From CAYJEJ01 sp964369315 (lineage in GTDB: Bacteria > Pseudomonadota > Alphaproteobacteria > UBA3830 > JAIRWN01), in contig CAYJEJ010000001.1 in assembly GCA_964369315.1 (NCBI GenBank), positions 62,001-126,000 on the forward strand: a stretch of DNA of 64,000 nucleotides. Reading direction: 5' to 3'. The notes beneath the pieces are model-generated. The model was not told where the DNA came from. It saw only the letters and a program-made list of their open reading frames with translations, and ran no database searches. How positions within the stretch are numbered: the first letter of the stretch is position 1; each line of letters begins with the position of its first letter. Positions 18,465 to 27,942 of the stretch are shown piece by piece. A program made the position numbers and the translations under genes.

Positions 18465-19455
18465 TGTTAATTCTCTCTTGAAAAAAAAGGTTGGTATATT
18501 CGATTAATTTATTCATTGATACGAGGGTATTCACATGGTTGCGAAAGCTAGTTGCATCAGGAAGCCCTTTGACATACCAACAGATGTGTTTTCTTGCCAG
18601 TAGCGTTGCGGTTTCACTGCCGTAAAACTCTGATAAATCATTTAAAAATTCAATGGCGTGGTCACAGATTGCCTTTAAAGAGGGTGGCGGGATTGTTTGA
18701 TTAGTTTTTAGAAAATGAGATATCTGGTGTAATAGCCAAGGTCTGCCATAGCTACCGCGTCCTATCATCACTCCGTCAGCGTCAGACAGCTCAAGAGCAC
18801 GCTTTGCTGATGCTTCGTCTATTATGTCTCCATTAACAATCACGGGGATTGATACTGCGTTTTTTATTTTTTTTACAAACTCCCAGTCAGCTTTGCCTCC
18901 ATACATTTGCATTCTGGTTCTGCCGTGTACAGTGAGCATTTTGACCCCACAATCTTGAGCAATTGTTGCGAGCTTTGGAGCGTTTAGGGAGTTTTCATCC
19001 CATCCCATCCTCATTTTTAAAGTGACAGGAACTGTGACAGCGTTTACAACTGCCTTTATCACTTTGCTAGCTAATACCTCATCTTTCATTAACGCTGAGC
19101 CAGCAAAACCGTTCACCACTTTTTTTGCAGGGCACCCCATATTAATGTCAACAATCTCACTACCAAGGTCGACGGCTATTTTTGCTGCTTCTACTAAGCT
19201 GGTTGGGTCATTCCCGACTAATTGCAAAGCCTTTGGGCTTATTTTATCATCAAACAAAGCCATCTGTAAGGTGCGTTTATTCCGGCGTTTAATCGCTTCG
19301 GAGGCAATCATTTCAGAAAATGTGATAACGTCACTTCCAAAACGTAGAACCTGCCTCCTATAAGGTAAGTCCGTCACACCAGACATGGGGGCTAGAAACA
19401 CGGGTGTTTCTACTGCGATAGTACCTATTTTTATGGGGCTTATCAGGGCGGTCAT
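18457..19455 (-). CDS. dusB: tRNA-dihydrouridine synthase DusB
   Basis: FMN- and NADPH-dependent enzyme that reduces uridine to dihydrouridine in tRNA D-loops. The 332 residues carry the Dus signatures: LAPMSGVTDLPYR at the N-terminus, IVDINMGCPAKKV with the catalytic Cys, LTVHGRTRMQMY and VIVNGDI. It is the first gene of the Fis-like/ntrY/ntrX/chpT operon, a placement conserved across alphaproteobacteria. Confidence 0.95.
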   Translation of the reverse strand: MTALISPIKIGTIAVETPVFLAPMSGVTDLPYRRQVLRFGSDVITFSEMIASEAIKRRNKRTLQMALFDDKISPKALQLVGNDPTSLVEAAKIAVDLGSEIVDINMGCPAKKVVNGFAGSALMKDEVLASKVIKAVVNAVTVPVTLKMRMGWDENSLNAPKLATIAQDCGVKMLTVHGRTRMQMYGGKADWEFVKKIKNAVSIPVIVNGDIIDEASAKRALELSDADGVMIGRGSYGRPWLLHQISHFLKTNQTIPPPSLKAICDHAIEFLNDLSEFYGSETATLLARKHICWYVKGLPDATSFRNHVNTLVSMNKLIEYTNLFFQERINNG

Positions 19456-19501
19456 CTCGGTGCGTTATCACTCAACATTATATGGAAAAAATTATACCCC
19501 A

Positions 19502-20821
19502 TCACAGTATAAATCGTGAAAGGTCTTTTTCTGCCACCATATCGCCAATTGCTTTCTCCACGTAAGGCGAGTCGATTTTTATCGTTGTGCCTTTGTGTTG
19601 TTCGGCGTCAAAGCTGATTTCCTCGACGACCTTTTCTAATAATGTGTGTAGCCTGCGAGCACCAATATTTTCAACGCTACGGTTGATTTTCGCTGACATT
19701 TCAGCAATTTTTAATATGCCGTCTTTGGTGAACACTAGGGTTACTTCTTCTGTTGCTATCAGTGCTTGATATTGTTGTATTAAATTCGATTCTGGCTCTG
19801 TTAAGATTCTCACAAAGTCAGCCTCCGTCAACGGCTTTAACTCAACTCTGATAGGCAGTCGACCCTGTAGCTCGGGCAGTAAGTCAGCTGGCTTTGCCAT
19901 ATGGAAAGCACCAGATGTGATGAAGAGTATATAATCTGTTTTCACAAAACCATGCTTCGTCGAAACTGTGCACCCCTCAATGAGGGGCAGGAGGTCACGC
20001 TGCACCCCTTCTCGGCTGACTTCTCCACCAGAGGTGTTACTTCTGCCACAAATTTTATCGATTTCATCTATGAATACGATGCCATTTTGTTCAACATTGT
20101 TAATCGCTTCTCGAATGATTTTTTCTTGGTCAATTAAGTTTTCAGACTCGTCCGATGATAAAATCTGTCTTGCTTTTGCTACTGATACTTTAGATGTTTT
20201 TTTCTTATTGCCTATTCCAAGAGTTTTATTAATCATCTCGCTGATATTAACCATACCCATCTGAGTCCCTGGCACGCCTGGAATGTCAAACATTGGGGCA
20301 GCGTTGCTGGTATTATCAGAGATTTTTATCTCAATTTCTTTATCTTCTAGTGTGCCGGCATCGAGCATTTTCCTGAACTTTTCGCGAGTTTCATCACTGG
20401 CATTATCGCCAACCAATGCCACAAGAATTTGTTCTTCTGCCAATTTTTCAGCCTGTTTTTGATTTAATGTTCGGGCGTTTTCCTTGGCTTCAAGTACGGC
20501 GACTTCAAGGAGGTCGCGGATAATTTGTTCAACGTCGCGACCCACATAACCAACTTCAGTAAACTTGGTTGCCTCAACCTTGGTGAATGGGGCTTTGGCA
20601 AGTTTTGCTAGTCTGCGAGAAATTTCAGTTTTACCAACCCCAGTCGGACCAATCATTAAAATATTTTTCGGTAAGATTTCTTCACGCAAGGGACTTGGAA
20701 CCTTCATCCGTCTCCACCGGTTTCTTAAGGCAATGGAAACGGCACGTTTTGCCTCTTCTTGACCAACGATGTGTTTGTCTAGTTCATTTACTATTTGTTT
20801 TGGCGTTAATAAACCTTTCAT
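19502..20821 (-). CDS. hslU: HslU, ATPase subunit of the HslVU protease
   Basis: AAA+ unfoldase (439 residues) that feeds substrates to HslV in the cytoplasm. Seen: IVGQEEAKRAVSIALRNRWRR, Walker A GPTGVGKTEI, GYVGRDVE pore motif, Walker B IVFIDEIDKI, the family-specific I-domain (about 110-235) and the C-terminal DLSRFIL that inserts into HslV. It lies 5 bp downstream of hslV in one operon. Confidence 0.97.
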   Translation of the reverse strand: MKGLLTPKQIVNELDKHIVGQEEAKRAVSIALRNRWRRMKVPSPLREEILPKNILMIGPTGVGKTEISRRLAKLAKAPFTKVEATKFTEVGYVGRDVEQIIRDLLEVAVLEAKENARTLNQKQAEKLAEEQILVALVGDNASDETREKFRKMLDAGTLEDKEIEIKISDNTSNAAPMFDIPGVPGTQMGMVNISEMINKTLGIGNKKKTSKVSVAKARQILSSDESENLIDQEKIIREAINNVEQNGIVFIDEIDKICGRSNTSGGEVSREGVQRDLLPLIEGCTVSTKHGFVKTDYILFITSGAFHMAKPADLLPELQGRLPIRVELKPLTEADFVRILTEPESNLIQQYQALIATEEVTLVFTKDGILKIAEMSAKINRSVENIGARRLHTLLEKVVEEISFDAEQHKGTTIKIDSPYVEKAIGDMVAEKDLSRFIL

Positions 20822-20826
20822 TGAAA

Positions 20827-21393
20827 CTATCCTTTTAATTTTTCTAATGTTAAATTTTGGTTGGTATATATGCAGATGTCAGATGCTATTGCCATCGATT
20901 TTCTAACAACTTCTTCTGCTGATAAATGTTCAACCCCTACGAGGGCTTTTGCAGCGGCTAGGGCATAATTTCCGCCTGAACCTATGCCGATTATCCCGTC
21001 TTCTGGTTCAAGAACATCACCATTGCCAGTGAGTATTAAAGACGTTTTGTAATCAACAACCGCCATCATAGCTTCTAGTTTCCGCAAATATTTGTCGCTC
21101 CGCCAATCTTTTGCAAGTTCAACACATGCTCGAGATAGTTGGTCTGGGTATTGTTCAAGTTTTGCTTCTAATTTTTCAAATAGTGTCAGGGCATCTGCCG
21201 TTGCACCTGCAAAGCCAGCTAAGGCAGAACCGTTTGATAATATTCGGACTTTTTTTGCTGTGGCTTTCACTACGCACGAGCCCAGCGTTACTTGCCCGTC
21301 GCCCGCAATGACTACTTCGTTTTCCTTGCGTACGGATAAGATTGTTGTGCCATACCAACTTGATGCGTGATGTATGTTTGGATTATAGGTCAT
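20827..21393 (-). CDS. hslV: HslV, proteolytic subunit of the HslVU protease
   Basis: Threonine protease forming the proteolytic core of HslVU. The 188-residue precursor has a short propeptide ending before TTILSVRK, so maturation should expose the catalytic Thr (Thr16). GDGQVTLG, SGGNYALAAA and the C-terminal DICIYTN are family hallmarks. It is the first gene of hslVU and is divergent from the HIT protein gene, with only about 60 bp between starts. Confidence 0.97.
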   Translation of the reverse strand: MTYNPNIHHASSWYGTTILSVRKENEVVIAGDGQVTLGSCVVKATAKKVRILSNGSALAGFAGATADALTLFEKLEAKLEQYPDQLSRACVELAKDWRSDKYLRKLEAMMAVVDYKTSLILTGNGDVLEPEDGIIGIGSGGNYALAAAKALVGVEHLSAEEVVRKSMAIASDICIYTNQNLTLEKLKG

Positions 21394-21450
21394 TTTAAGC
21401 TCTTGATTTTTGTGGTAACAATATACAAAGTTTAGGTGAGTATAATAAAA

Positions 21451-21810
21451 ATGTCACGGAAATACGATAAAAATAATATTTTTGCAAAAATAATTCGTGG
21501 TGAATTAGGTTCTGATAAAGTTTTTGAAAACGAGTTCGTGTTGATTATTAAAGACCTGTTTCCAAAAGCTCCGCATCACTTACTGGCTTTGCCAAAAGGT
21601 GAGTATATGAATTTGACGAACTTTACAGAAAACGCATCTAATATAGAATTGGTTGAATATTTTAAGGCTATAAATACAGTTGTGAAAAACCTAGGTCTTG
21701 ATAAAACTGGTTATAGAACGATTTCCAATTCAGGAAATGATTCCTGTCAAGAGGTGGAACATTTTCATACCCATATATTGGGCGGAAAAAAATTATCGAT
21801 GCCTCACTAG
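21451..21810 (+). CDS. HIT-family nucleotide hydrolase/transferase (HinT-like)
   Basis: Small cytoplasmic protein of the histidine-triad superfamily, related to purine nucleoside phosphoramidases. KIIRGELGSDKVFENE opens the domain, and HFHTHILGGKKL near the C-terminus is the HxHxH active site. I use the ATG at 21451; a GTG at 21436 in the same frame would add five residues. The length (about 119 residues) matches HinT. Confidence 0.9.
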   Translation: MSRKYDKNNIFAKIIRGELGSDKVFENEFVLIIKDLFPKAPHHLLALPKGEYMNLTNFTENASNIELVEYFKAINTVVKNLGLDKTGYRTISNSGNDSCQEVEHFHTHILGGKKLSMPH

Positions 21811-21844
21811 GTGCCTAGGTCAATATTTTTAGGAGTTGATTAAA

Positions 21845-22795
21845 TTGATAGTATTAAAATTTGAAGAACCGTTGCTTGAGGTTGAGGCTAAAATTAATGA
21901 ATTAAAGCCAAAAATGTCGCACGATAGCCATATTGCAGATGAAGTTTTGCGTCTAGAACAAAAGCTAGATAAAATGACACGAAAAATATACGACCACCTA
22001 ACCCCTTGGGAACGGGTTCAGGTTGCAAGACATGGCGAAAGACCAAAGTCGCCAGAATATATAGCTGACTTTATCGAAGATTTTACGCCACTTGCAGGGG
22101 ATAGAAATTTTGGGGAAGATAAGGCAATTGTCGGCGGTATCGGGCGATTTGATGGGCAGTCAGTGGTCATCATTGGTCAAAACAAGGGACATGATACGGC
22201 AGAGCGGGTGAAATGTAATTTTGGCATGCCTAACCCTGAAGGCTACAGAAAAGCTCGGCGTTTAATGCAAATGGGCGACCGTTTTAATATGCCGATTATC
22301 TCGCTAATAGACACAGCGGGGGCTTTCCCTGGTGTTGAAGCTGAAGAGCGTGGTCAGGCGGAGGCAATTGCCAAGTGTTTGGAAGAAGGGTTGAAGGTTA
22401 AGAGCCCGATAATTAGTATTGTAATCGGTGAAGGCGGCTCTGGTGGTGCGATTGCTATTGGTGTTGCGAATTATATGATGATGTTGGAAAATTCGGTTTA
22501 TTCTGTCATCTCGCCTGAGGGGTGTGCCTCCATACTATGGAAAAGCCGTGAAAATGCGGCTGAGGCAGCAAATGCTTTAAGGCTTACGGCGAGCGAGCTT
22601 TTAAAGTTAAAAATTATTGATGAGGTTATCCCAGAACCTCTTGGCGGTGCACACAAGCATAAAAAACAAACCATACAGAACGTAAGGTTGAGTTTAAAAA
22701 ATGCATTCAGCCAATTGAACAGCTCGGGGATATCTGATTTTTGTATTCATCGCAACAACAAAGTCTTAGGCTTGAGTAAGGGGATATCTTTGTAA
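21845..22795 (+). CDS. accA: Acetyl-CoA carboxylase carboxyltransferase subunit alpha
   Basis: Alpha half of the carboxyltransferase that makes malonyl-CoA for fatty-acid synthesis. About 316 residues, typical for AccA: the N-terminal helical part (EPLLEVEAKINEL), then ERVQVARH, VVIIGQNKGHDT, FGMPNPEGYRKA, and the oxyanion region GEGGSGGAIAIGV. No ATG is close. AGGAG at 21830-21834 fits TTG at 21845, whereas TTG at 21836 is too close to it. The accD and bcc partners are not in the window. Confidence 0.95.
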   Translation: MIVLKFEEPLLEVEAKINELKPKMSHDSHIADEVLRLEQKLDKMTRKIYDHLTPWERVQVARHGERPKSPEYIADFIEDFTPLAGDRNFGEDKAIVGGIGRFDGQSVVIIGQNKGHDTAERVKCNFGMPNPEGYRKARRLMQMGDRFNMPIISLIDTAGAFPGVEAEERGQAEAIAKCLEEGLKVKSPIISIVIGEGGSGGAIAIGVANYMMMLENSVYSVISPEGCASILWKSRENAAEAANALRLTASELLKLKIIDEVIPEPLGGAHKHKKQTIQNVRLSLKNAFSQLNSSGISDFCIHRNNKVLGLSKGISL

Positions 22796-22832
22796 ATCCT
22801 TGTTAGGGTTTAATGTCGCTCTGTGTTTTCGT

Positions 22833-23324
22833 TCATGGTGATGATGGTTTTGCTAGGTTTTCAAGCTTTTGAAAAAAATCTAGGGCTCCCTGCAAAATGT
22901 AAGATGCGGCTACTCCGTCAATGACCTCTTTTCTTTTCGCTCTTCGTGTCCCTGCTTCAATTAGAACTTTATCTACCGCGGCTGTGGACAAGCGTTCATC
23001 CCACATTAGTATTGGTATGTTTTTGCTGTCAGTTTTTATTTGAGTGACAAAATTTTCTACAAATTTGCACTGGGAACCAATCGAGCCGTCCATATTGAGT
23101 GGCCAGCCGACAACGATGCCCTTTATATTTTCAATAGTAGTTAAATTGAGGACAGAGATGACGTCAATCTTTAGGGTTTTTCTTTTGATTGTGCTGTGGG
23201 GGGATGATATTATGCGTTTATTATCACATGTTGCAACGCCAATTGTTTTTGTGCCAACATCCAGTCCCAAAAGCCTTCCTGTTTGGGGGAGGGATGAGAA
23301 AAAAACCTCTTTATCGAAAATCAT
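22833..23324 (-). CDS. ruvX: YqgF/RuvX RNase H-fold nuclease
   Basis: Putative pre-16S rRNA nuclease / Holliday-junction resolvase-like protein with an RNase H fold. Motifs: LLGLDVGTKTIGVA (first acidic residue), GIVVGWPLNMDG, and MWDERLSTAA with the metal-binding Asp/Glu, then DGVAASYILQGAL. I start at ATG 23324; TTG at 23330 is the longer alternative. It is convergent with accA. Confidence 0.92.
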   Translation of the reverse strand: MIFDKEVFFSSLPQTGRLLGLDVGTKTIGVATCDNKRIISSPHSTIKRKTLKIDVISVLNLTTIENIKGIVVGWPLNMDGSIGSQCKFVENFVTQIKTDSKNIPILMWDERLSTAAVDKVLIEAGTRRAKRKEVIDGVAASYILQGALDFFQKLENLAKPSSP

Positions 23325-23422
23325 AAGCAATCTTTATATTATAAATATTTTTTAAATTAACATCTTTTTAATTGACAACTGCATACAATGTATCAGCAAA
23401 AGTATTTTGGAGCTATAAAATC

Positions 23423-23620
23423 ATGAGTATGTCAAAACAATCTTTGGAAATGCTACTAGACCTTGTCGAGATTAAGCTTGGGGCACTCTTGGTGCAAGAT
23501 AAGGATGATACAAAAGAGTTGAACAGGCTGAAGTCCTGTAAAAATGAATTAGCACAGTTAATCATGGACAATCAATTGAATAAAAATAAACCTTTCAACT
23601 CAGACAGGAAGGTTTCATAG
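23423..23620 (+). CDS. Small hypothetical protein (65 aa)
   Basis: Short acidic/helical protein beginning MSMSKQSLEMLLDLVEIKLG, with a predicted helical hairpin (SLEMLLDLVEIKLGALL, then DTKELNRLKSCKNELAQLI). The ATG at 23423 has GGAG ten bases upstream, which supports translation. A longer frame from 23372 lacks such a site. I do not recognise a named family, and function is unknown. It stands alone between ruvX and an MFS gene. Confidence 0.6.
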   Translation: MSMSKQSLEMLLDLVEIKLGALLVQDKDDTKELNRLKSCKNELAQLIMDNQLNKNKPFNSDRKVS

Positions 23621-23717
23621 GTCTTGCCAGATATCAATCTGTGATAAAAATTATTCTAAATTTCTCTTTATTATATTGAATATTCTAATGTTTAATAAAA
23701 ATCTTGGATGCGGAAGG

Positions 23718-24938
23718 TCAGCTTCTTTTCGGAGCCTTTAAAAATAATAGGAAAATAACAGCGACAAGTGCGACCGAAGCGTTTACAAAAAAAGCAACAT
23801 CTGCACCATGTCTATCCCACAGTCCGCCCATTAACATGCTGGAAACCCACATTCCAATGGCACATGTGATATTAAAAATACCAAATGTTGTGCCTTTTAT
23901 ATGCTTTGGAGAATAGTCAGAAACCAAGGCATAAAGCGTTCCTTGTGTCGCACCAAAGTGCAAACCATATATTGCAACCCCAACCATGACCTCATTTACA
24001 GTAGTGGCAGAGCCCAAGATGATGCAAGATATGACCATCAATATAAAACCACATAACAAAAAAAGTTTTCTATCGGCTTTATCTGACCACAGACCAACAA
24101 GTTTGACCGCAGGGGTGTAGCATAAGTACATGACTGCTAAGACCAAGGATTGATACTTCACCTCTAATCCCACAGTATGAGAGCGATAAACCAAAAATGA
24201 TTCGCTGAACCGTGTCATCATGAATATGAGGCTTACGAATATAAAGTACCAATAGTCTTTTCCCAACTCTCTTAAGTCTTCTCTTTTAATCGGGAAGCCT
24301 TTTCTCGTTTTTAATGCAGACAAGCCTTTTGGGTCTTTTATGCCGAAATATAATAAAGCAACGGCCAATATTATAGGTATTATGGAAATTAGGTATATCG
24401 AACGAATAGCGGTTTCGTCTCCGCCCATGTTTTTTAAAATCTGCCAGCATAAAACAGCACCAACGGTTGACCCCAGTGTCGCCATCCCTTGGCGTAGACC
24501 AAAACAGGTTCCCTTGAGCTCCTTTGGTGAGACTTCTGACACTAGTGCGTCACGAGGGGTGTCTCTCAGACCGTTTGCAATTCGCTCAACCGTCTGTGCA
24601 AACATATACATATAAACACTTTTTGCGACCATAAAAACTGGCTTTGTAAACATAGCTGCACTATAGCCAATCAAGACAAGCAGTTTTCTTCTGCCAATAT
24701 AGTCGCTCAAAACACCTGAAAACAGTTTTACAACATATGCCAGTGCTTCAGTCGTGCCTCGCACAACGCCAAGGTCAAAACTGCTCCCGCCGAGCAGCCC
24801 AATGATGAATATTGGCGATAGGCTTGATATAATAATGGACGACGAGTTCATTAACAAGCTAACGAATGCTAAAGTCCAGATTGTGCTTGGTATTCTTTTG
24901 ATTAAACTGGGTATACCAGCTTTTTGATTAGAGGTCAT
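23718..24938 (-). CDS. Major facilitator superfamily transporter
   Basis: Polytopic inner-membrane transporter, 406 residues with about 12 helices. The MFS loop 2-3 motif is present in modified form (GVLSDYIGRRKLL), and a second conserved segment ERIANGLRDTPRDALVSE follows. The same layout is found in the partial MFS gene at 63566-64000 (RFGNGISATPRDSYVA), so the two are paralogs. Substrate unknown. No partner genes are adjacent. About 220 bp upstream, before uvrA's 3' end, holds no feature I can support. Confidence 0.88.
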   Translation of the reverse strand: MTSNQKAGIPSLIKRIPSTIWTLAFVSLLMNSSSIIISSLSPIFIIGLLGGSSFDLGVVRGTTEALAYVVKLFSGVLSDYIGRRKLLVLIGYSAAMFTKPVFMVAKSVYMYMFAQTVERIANGLRDTPRDALVSEVSPKELKGTCFGLRQGMATLGSTVGAVLCWQILKNMGGDETAIRSIYLISIIPIILAVALLYFGIKDPKGLSALKTRKGFPIKREDLRELGKDYWYFIFVSLIFMMTRFSESFLVYRSHTVGLEVKYQSLVLAVMYLCYTPAVKLVGLWSDKADRKLFLLCGFILMVISCIILGSATTVNEVMVGVAIYGLHFGATQGTLYALVSDYSPKHIKGTTFGIFNITCAIGMWVSSMLMGGLWDRHGADVAFFVNASVALVAVIFLLFLKAPKRS

Positions 24939-25156
24939 GATGGCTTCTTCATAGGTTTTTGATTAATCATTCCTGCGTAGCGATTAATACTTTCTTAACT
25001 ACCATATACTGTACAACTTGTAAAATATAATTTTTGAAATTAACAAAAACAAACATGGGTTTATGTGTGTTGATTGAGGCTAAAAGAGGGTATGTGCAAC
25101 TCGAGGGTTCGTCTATAAACTCTGTGCTTTTATTGATTTTATGGGAACGCTTAAAA

Positions 25157-27925
25157 TTATTTTTTATTTATATATTTTTTTAGGTATTGACCTGTGTGGC
25201 TGGTTTTATGTTTAATGAGTTCTTCTGGCGTTGATGCAAAGACCAACTGTCCTCCTTCATCGCCTCCTTCTGGCCCGAGGTCTATAATCCAGTCGGCTGT
25301 TTTAATAAAATCTAGATTATGCTCGATTGTGACTAATGTGTTGCCATTGTCGACCAGCCTATGTAAGATTTTTAATAGCTTGTTTACATCTTCAAAATGT
25401 AGCCCTGTGGTCGGTTCATCAAGTATATATAGTGTGTTTTCTATCTCAGCACGAGAGAGCTCTTTAGCAAGCTTTACTCGTTGTGCTTCACCGCCAGAAA
25501 GTGTGGTGGAAGATTGCCCTAGTTTTATATATCCTAGTCCGACGTCTTGTAAGAAGACCAGTTTTTTAGATAATTTTGGTATTGCATCGAAAAAATCTCT
25601 CGCTTCATCTATGCTGAGGTTTAAGATGTCGGCTATGGATTTGTTTTTATATTTTATTTCTAATGTTTCTTCATTAAATCTTTGTCCTTTACATATGTCG
25701 CACTCAACAAAAACATCTGACATAAAGTGCATTTCCACCCTAGAAAAGCCCTCACCTTTGCATGCGATACACCGCCCTCCATCGACGTTAAAGGAAAATC
25801 TTCCTGCTGCATAACCACGAGCTTTTGACTCTGGTAATGTTGTGAAAAAGTCTCGTATAGATGAGAAAATATCTGTATATGTTGCGGGGTTTGACCGAGG
25901 GGTTCTGCCTATTGGGGATTGGTCTATGACGACTAATCTTTTTATTTTTTCGTGACCAATAATTTTTGTTGTGGAGCTTTTTTGATTTTTACCATCAAGG
26001 TGACATTTGATTAATGGATATAATGTTTCCATCACAAGTGATGATTTCCCGCATCCTGACACACCTGTTACGCAAGTAAAGCAACCTATGGGGAAGTCGA
26101 CAGAAATGTTTTTTAGGTTGTTGGTGCTTGCGTTAGTTATAGAAATTTTATTATCTTTTTCGAATGGTCTTCTTTTTTTTGGGGTGAATATTGCTTTTTT
26201 ACCACTTAGGTATTGACCAGTTAAGCTGTCATTGACCTTTTTTATGCCGTCTATTGTGCCAGAGTATACTATGTTCCCACCAAGGATGCCCGCATTTGGA
26301 CCTACGTCTATTATATAATCAGATTCTAGGATTGTTTCTTCGTCATGTTCCACTATCAGCACTGTATTGCCAATGTCTTTTAATTCCTTTAGTGCTTCGA
26401 TTAGCCTGTGATTGTCCCTTTGGTGTAATCCTATAGATGGTTCGTCCAGTATATATAAAACGCCTGTTAATTTCGAACCTATTTGAGATGCGAGGTTGAT
26501 TCTTTGACTTTCTCCACCAGAGAGTGTGGGAGCGGGTCTGTCGAGCGTTAGGTAACCCAGACCTATGTTATATAAAAAATTTAGTCTGATTTGAATTTCT
26601 TTTATTATTTTTTCAGCAATAATTTGTTTTTGTGTTGAGATATTTTCATTTAGTGTTTCGAAAAAAAATTTAGCGTTTTTGACGCTCATGGCGGTGACGT
26701 CGCTTATGGTTAAGTCTAGTACTTTAATCAATAGTGCTGTTTTGTTTAATCTTTTGCCCTCACATTTGGAGCATTTTTCGGTGGTTTGGTATTGTCCAAT
26801 TTCGATTTTTCTCCAGACGCTTTCGGTTTTTTTATATTGTTTTTCTAATATATTGGCGATGCCTTCAAATTCTTTGCTTCCAAAAATCAATTCATGTCTC
26901 AGTTTTTTCGGTAATTTTTGATATGCGGCAAACAGAGATGTTTTGTGTTTTTGAAATATTGGAGCAAGAAGTTCTTTGATTATTGATTGTTCTAGTTTTG
27001 CCCAAGGTTTTATTGCACCTGTCAGGACATTCAGACTATTATTGGGAACGATTAATTCTTCAGTGAATTTTTTTAATGCACCAAGTCCATGACAGTCTTC
27101 GCATGCACCAAATGGGCTATTAAATGAGAACATGTTCGGTTCAATTTCTTTTAATGAAAACCCGCTGACAGGACAGACGTGTTTTTTTGAGAAGGTTTGT
27201 ATGATTGAGGATTCAACATCAAAAATTTTTACTATTCCATTGCCGTGTTTACAGGCGATATCGATAGAGTCAGCTAAACGTCTTTTGTTTTCATGAGTTA
27301 TTCTTAAGCGGTCAATTACGATATCTATATTATTTTTATTTAAATTTGTGTGTTCTGGGATTTGCTCAATTTCCAGTAATTTGCCGTCGAGTAATATTCT
27401 TTGAAAACCATGATTTTGTAATGAAGGTATGTCTTCTTTTTTGTTTATTGGCGCTAGGATATAAGATTTCTTATCCTCAAAATTTGATAATAAGTGTTCA
27501 ACAATTTTATTAATAGGCGTTATGATTATTGGTTGACCTGTTGCAGGGGAGTGAAGGATTCCGATTCTTGCAAATAGCAATCTTAGGTAATCATAAATTT
27601 CAGTCATTATTGCGACGGTTGACCTTGGGTTGTGTTGTACTCCGCGTTGAGTAACAGCAATTGAGGGGGATAATCCTTTGATATCGTCAAAATCTGGTTT
27701 TGGCATGATGTCCAAAAATTTTCTGGCGTAGACGGATAAGCTTTCTATGTATCGTCTTTGACTTTCTGCGTAAATAGTATCAAATGCGAGAGATGTTTTG
27801 CCCGAGCCACTAACACCTGTAAAGACAATCAGGCTGTTTTTTGGGATTTTTACGGAGATGTTATTTAAGTTGTGTGTTTTTATTCCTTCTAAAATAATAT
27901 TATTTTTTTCAGTTGAATTTGACAT
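25157..27925 (-). CDS. uvrA: Excinuclease ABC subunit A
   Basis: DNA damage recognition ATPase of nucleotide excision repair, about 922 residues from the ATG at 27925. AAGGA about 11 bases upstream supports this start over the ATG at 27952. Two ABC modules: Walker A GVSGSGKTSLAF and GVSGCGKSSL, signatures LSGGESQRI and LSGGEAQRV, and two zinc modules (CEDCHGLG in the first half; CIACKGEGFSRVEMHF with CDICKG in the second). It lies just downstream of the carbonic anhydrase gene. Confidence 0.97.
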   Translation of the reverse strand: MSNSTEKNNIILEGIKTHNLNNISVKIPKNSLIVFTGVSGSGKTSLAFDTIYAESQRRYIESLSVYARKFLDIMPKPDFDDIKGLSPSIAVTQRGVQHNPRSTVAIMTEIYDYLRLLFARIGILHSPATGQPIIITPINKIVEHLLSNFEDKKSYILAPINKKEDIPSLQNHGFQRILLDGKLLEIEQIPEHTNLNKNNIDIVIDRLRITHENKRRLADSIDIACKHGNGIVKIFDVESSIIQTFSKKHVCPVSGFSLKEIEPNMFSFNSPFGACEDCHGLGALKKFTEELIVPNNSLNVLTGAIKPWAKLEQSIIKELLAPIFQKHKTSLFAAYQKLPKKLRHELIFGSKEFEGIANILEKQYKKTESVWRKIEIGQYQTTEKCSKCEGKRLNKTALLIKVLDLTISDVTAMSVKNAKFFFETLNENISTQKQIIAEKIIKEIQIRLNFLYNIGLGYLTLDRPAPTLSGGESQRINLASQIGSKLTGVLYILDEPSIGLHQRDNHRLIEALKELKDIGNTVLIVEHDEETILESDYIIDVGPNAGILGGNIVYSGTIDGIKKVNDSLTGQYLSGKKAIFTPKKRRPFEKDNKISITNASTNNLKNISVDFPIGCFTCVTGVSGCGKSSLVMETLYPLIKCHLDGKNQKSSTTKIIGHEKIKRLVVIDQSPIGRTPRSNPATYTDIFSSIRDFFTTLPESKARGYAAGRFSFNVDGGRCIACKGEGFSRVEMHFMSDVFVECDICKGQRFNEETLEIKYKNKSIADILNLSIDEARDFFDAIPKLSKKLVFLQDVGLGYIKLGQSSTTLSGGEAQRVKLAKELSRAEIENTLYILDEPTTGLHFEDVNKLLKILHRLVDNGNTLVTIEHNLDFIKTADWIIDLGPEGGDEGGQLVFASTPEELIKHKTSHTGQYLKKYINKK

Positions 27926-27942
27926 TATAAAGAAGTCCTTTA

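Noticed and set aside
24939..25156. 218-bp gap between MFS and uvrA as a possible small RNA
   Set aside because: No convincing hairpin, known RNA motif or promoter pair seen.
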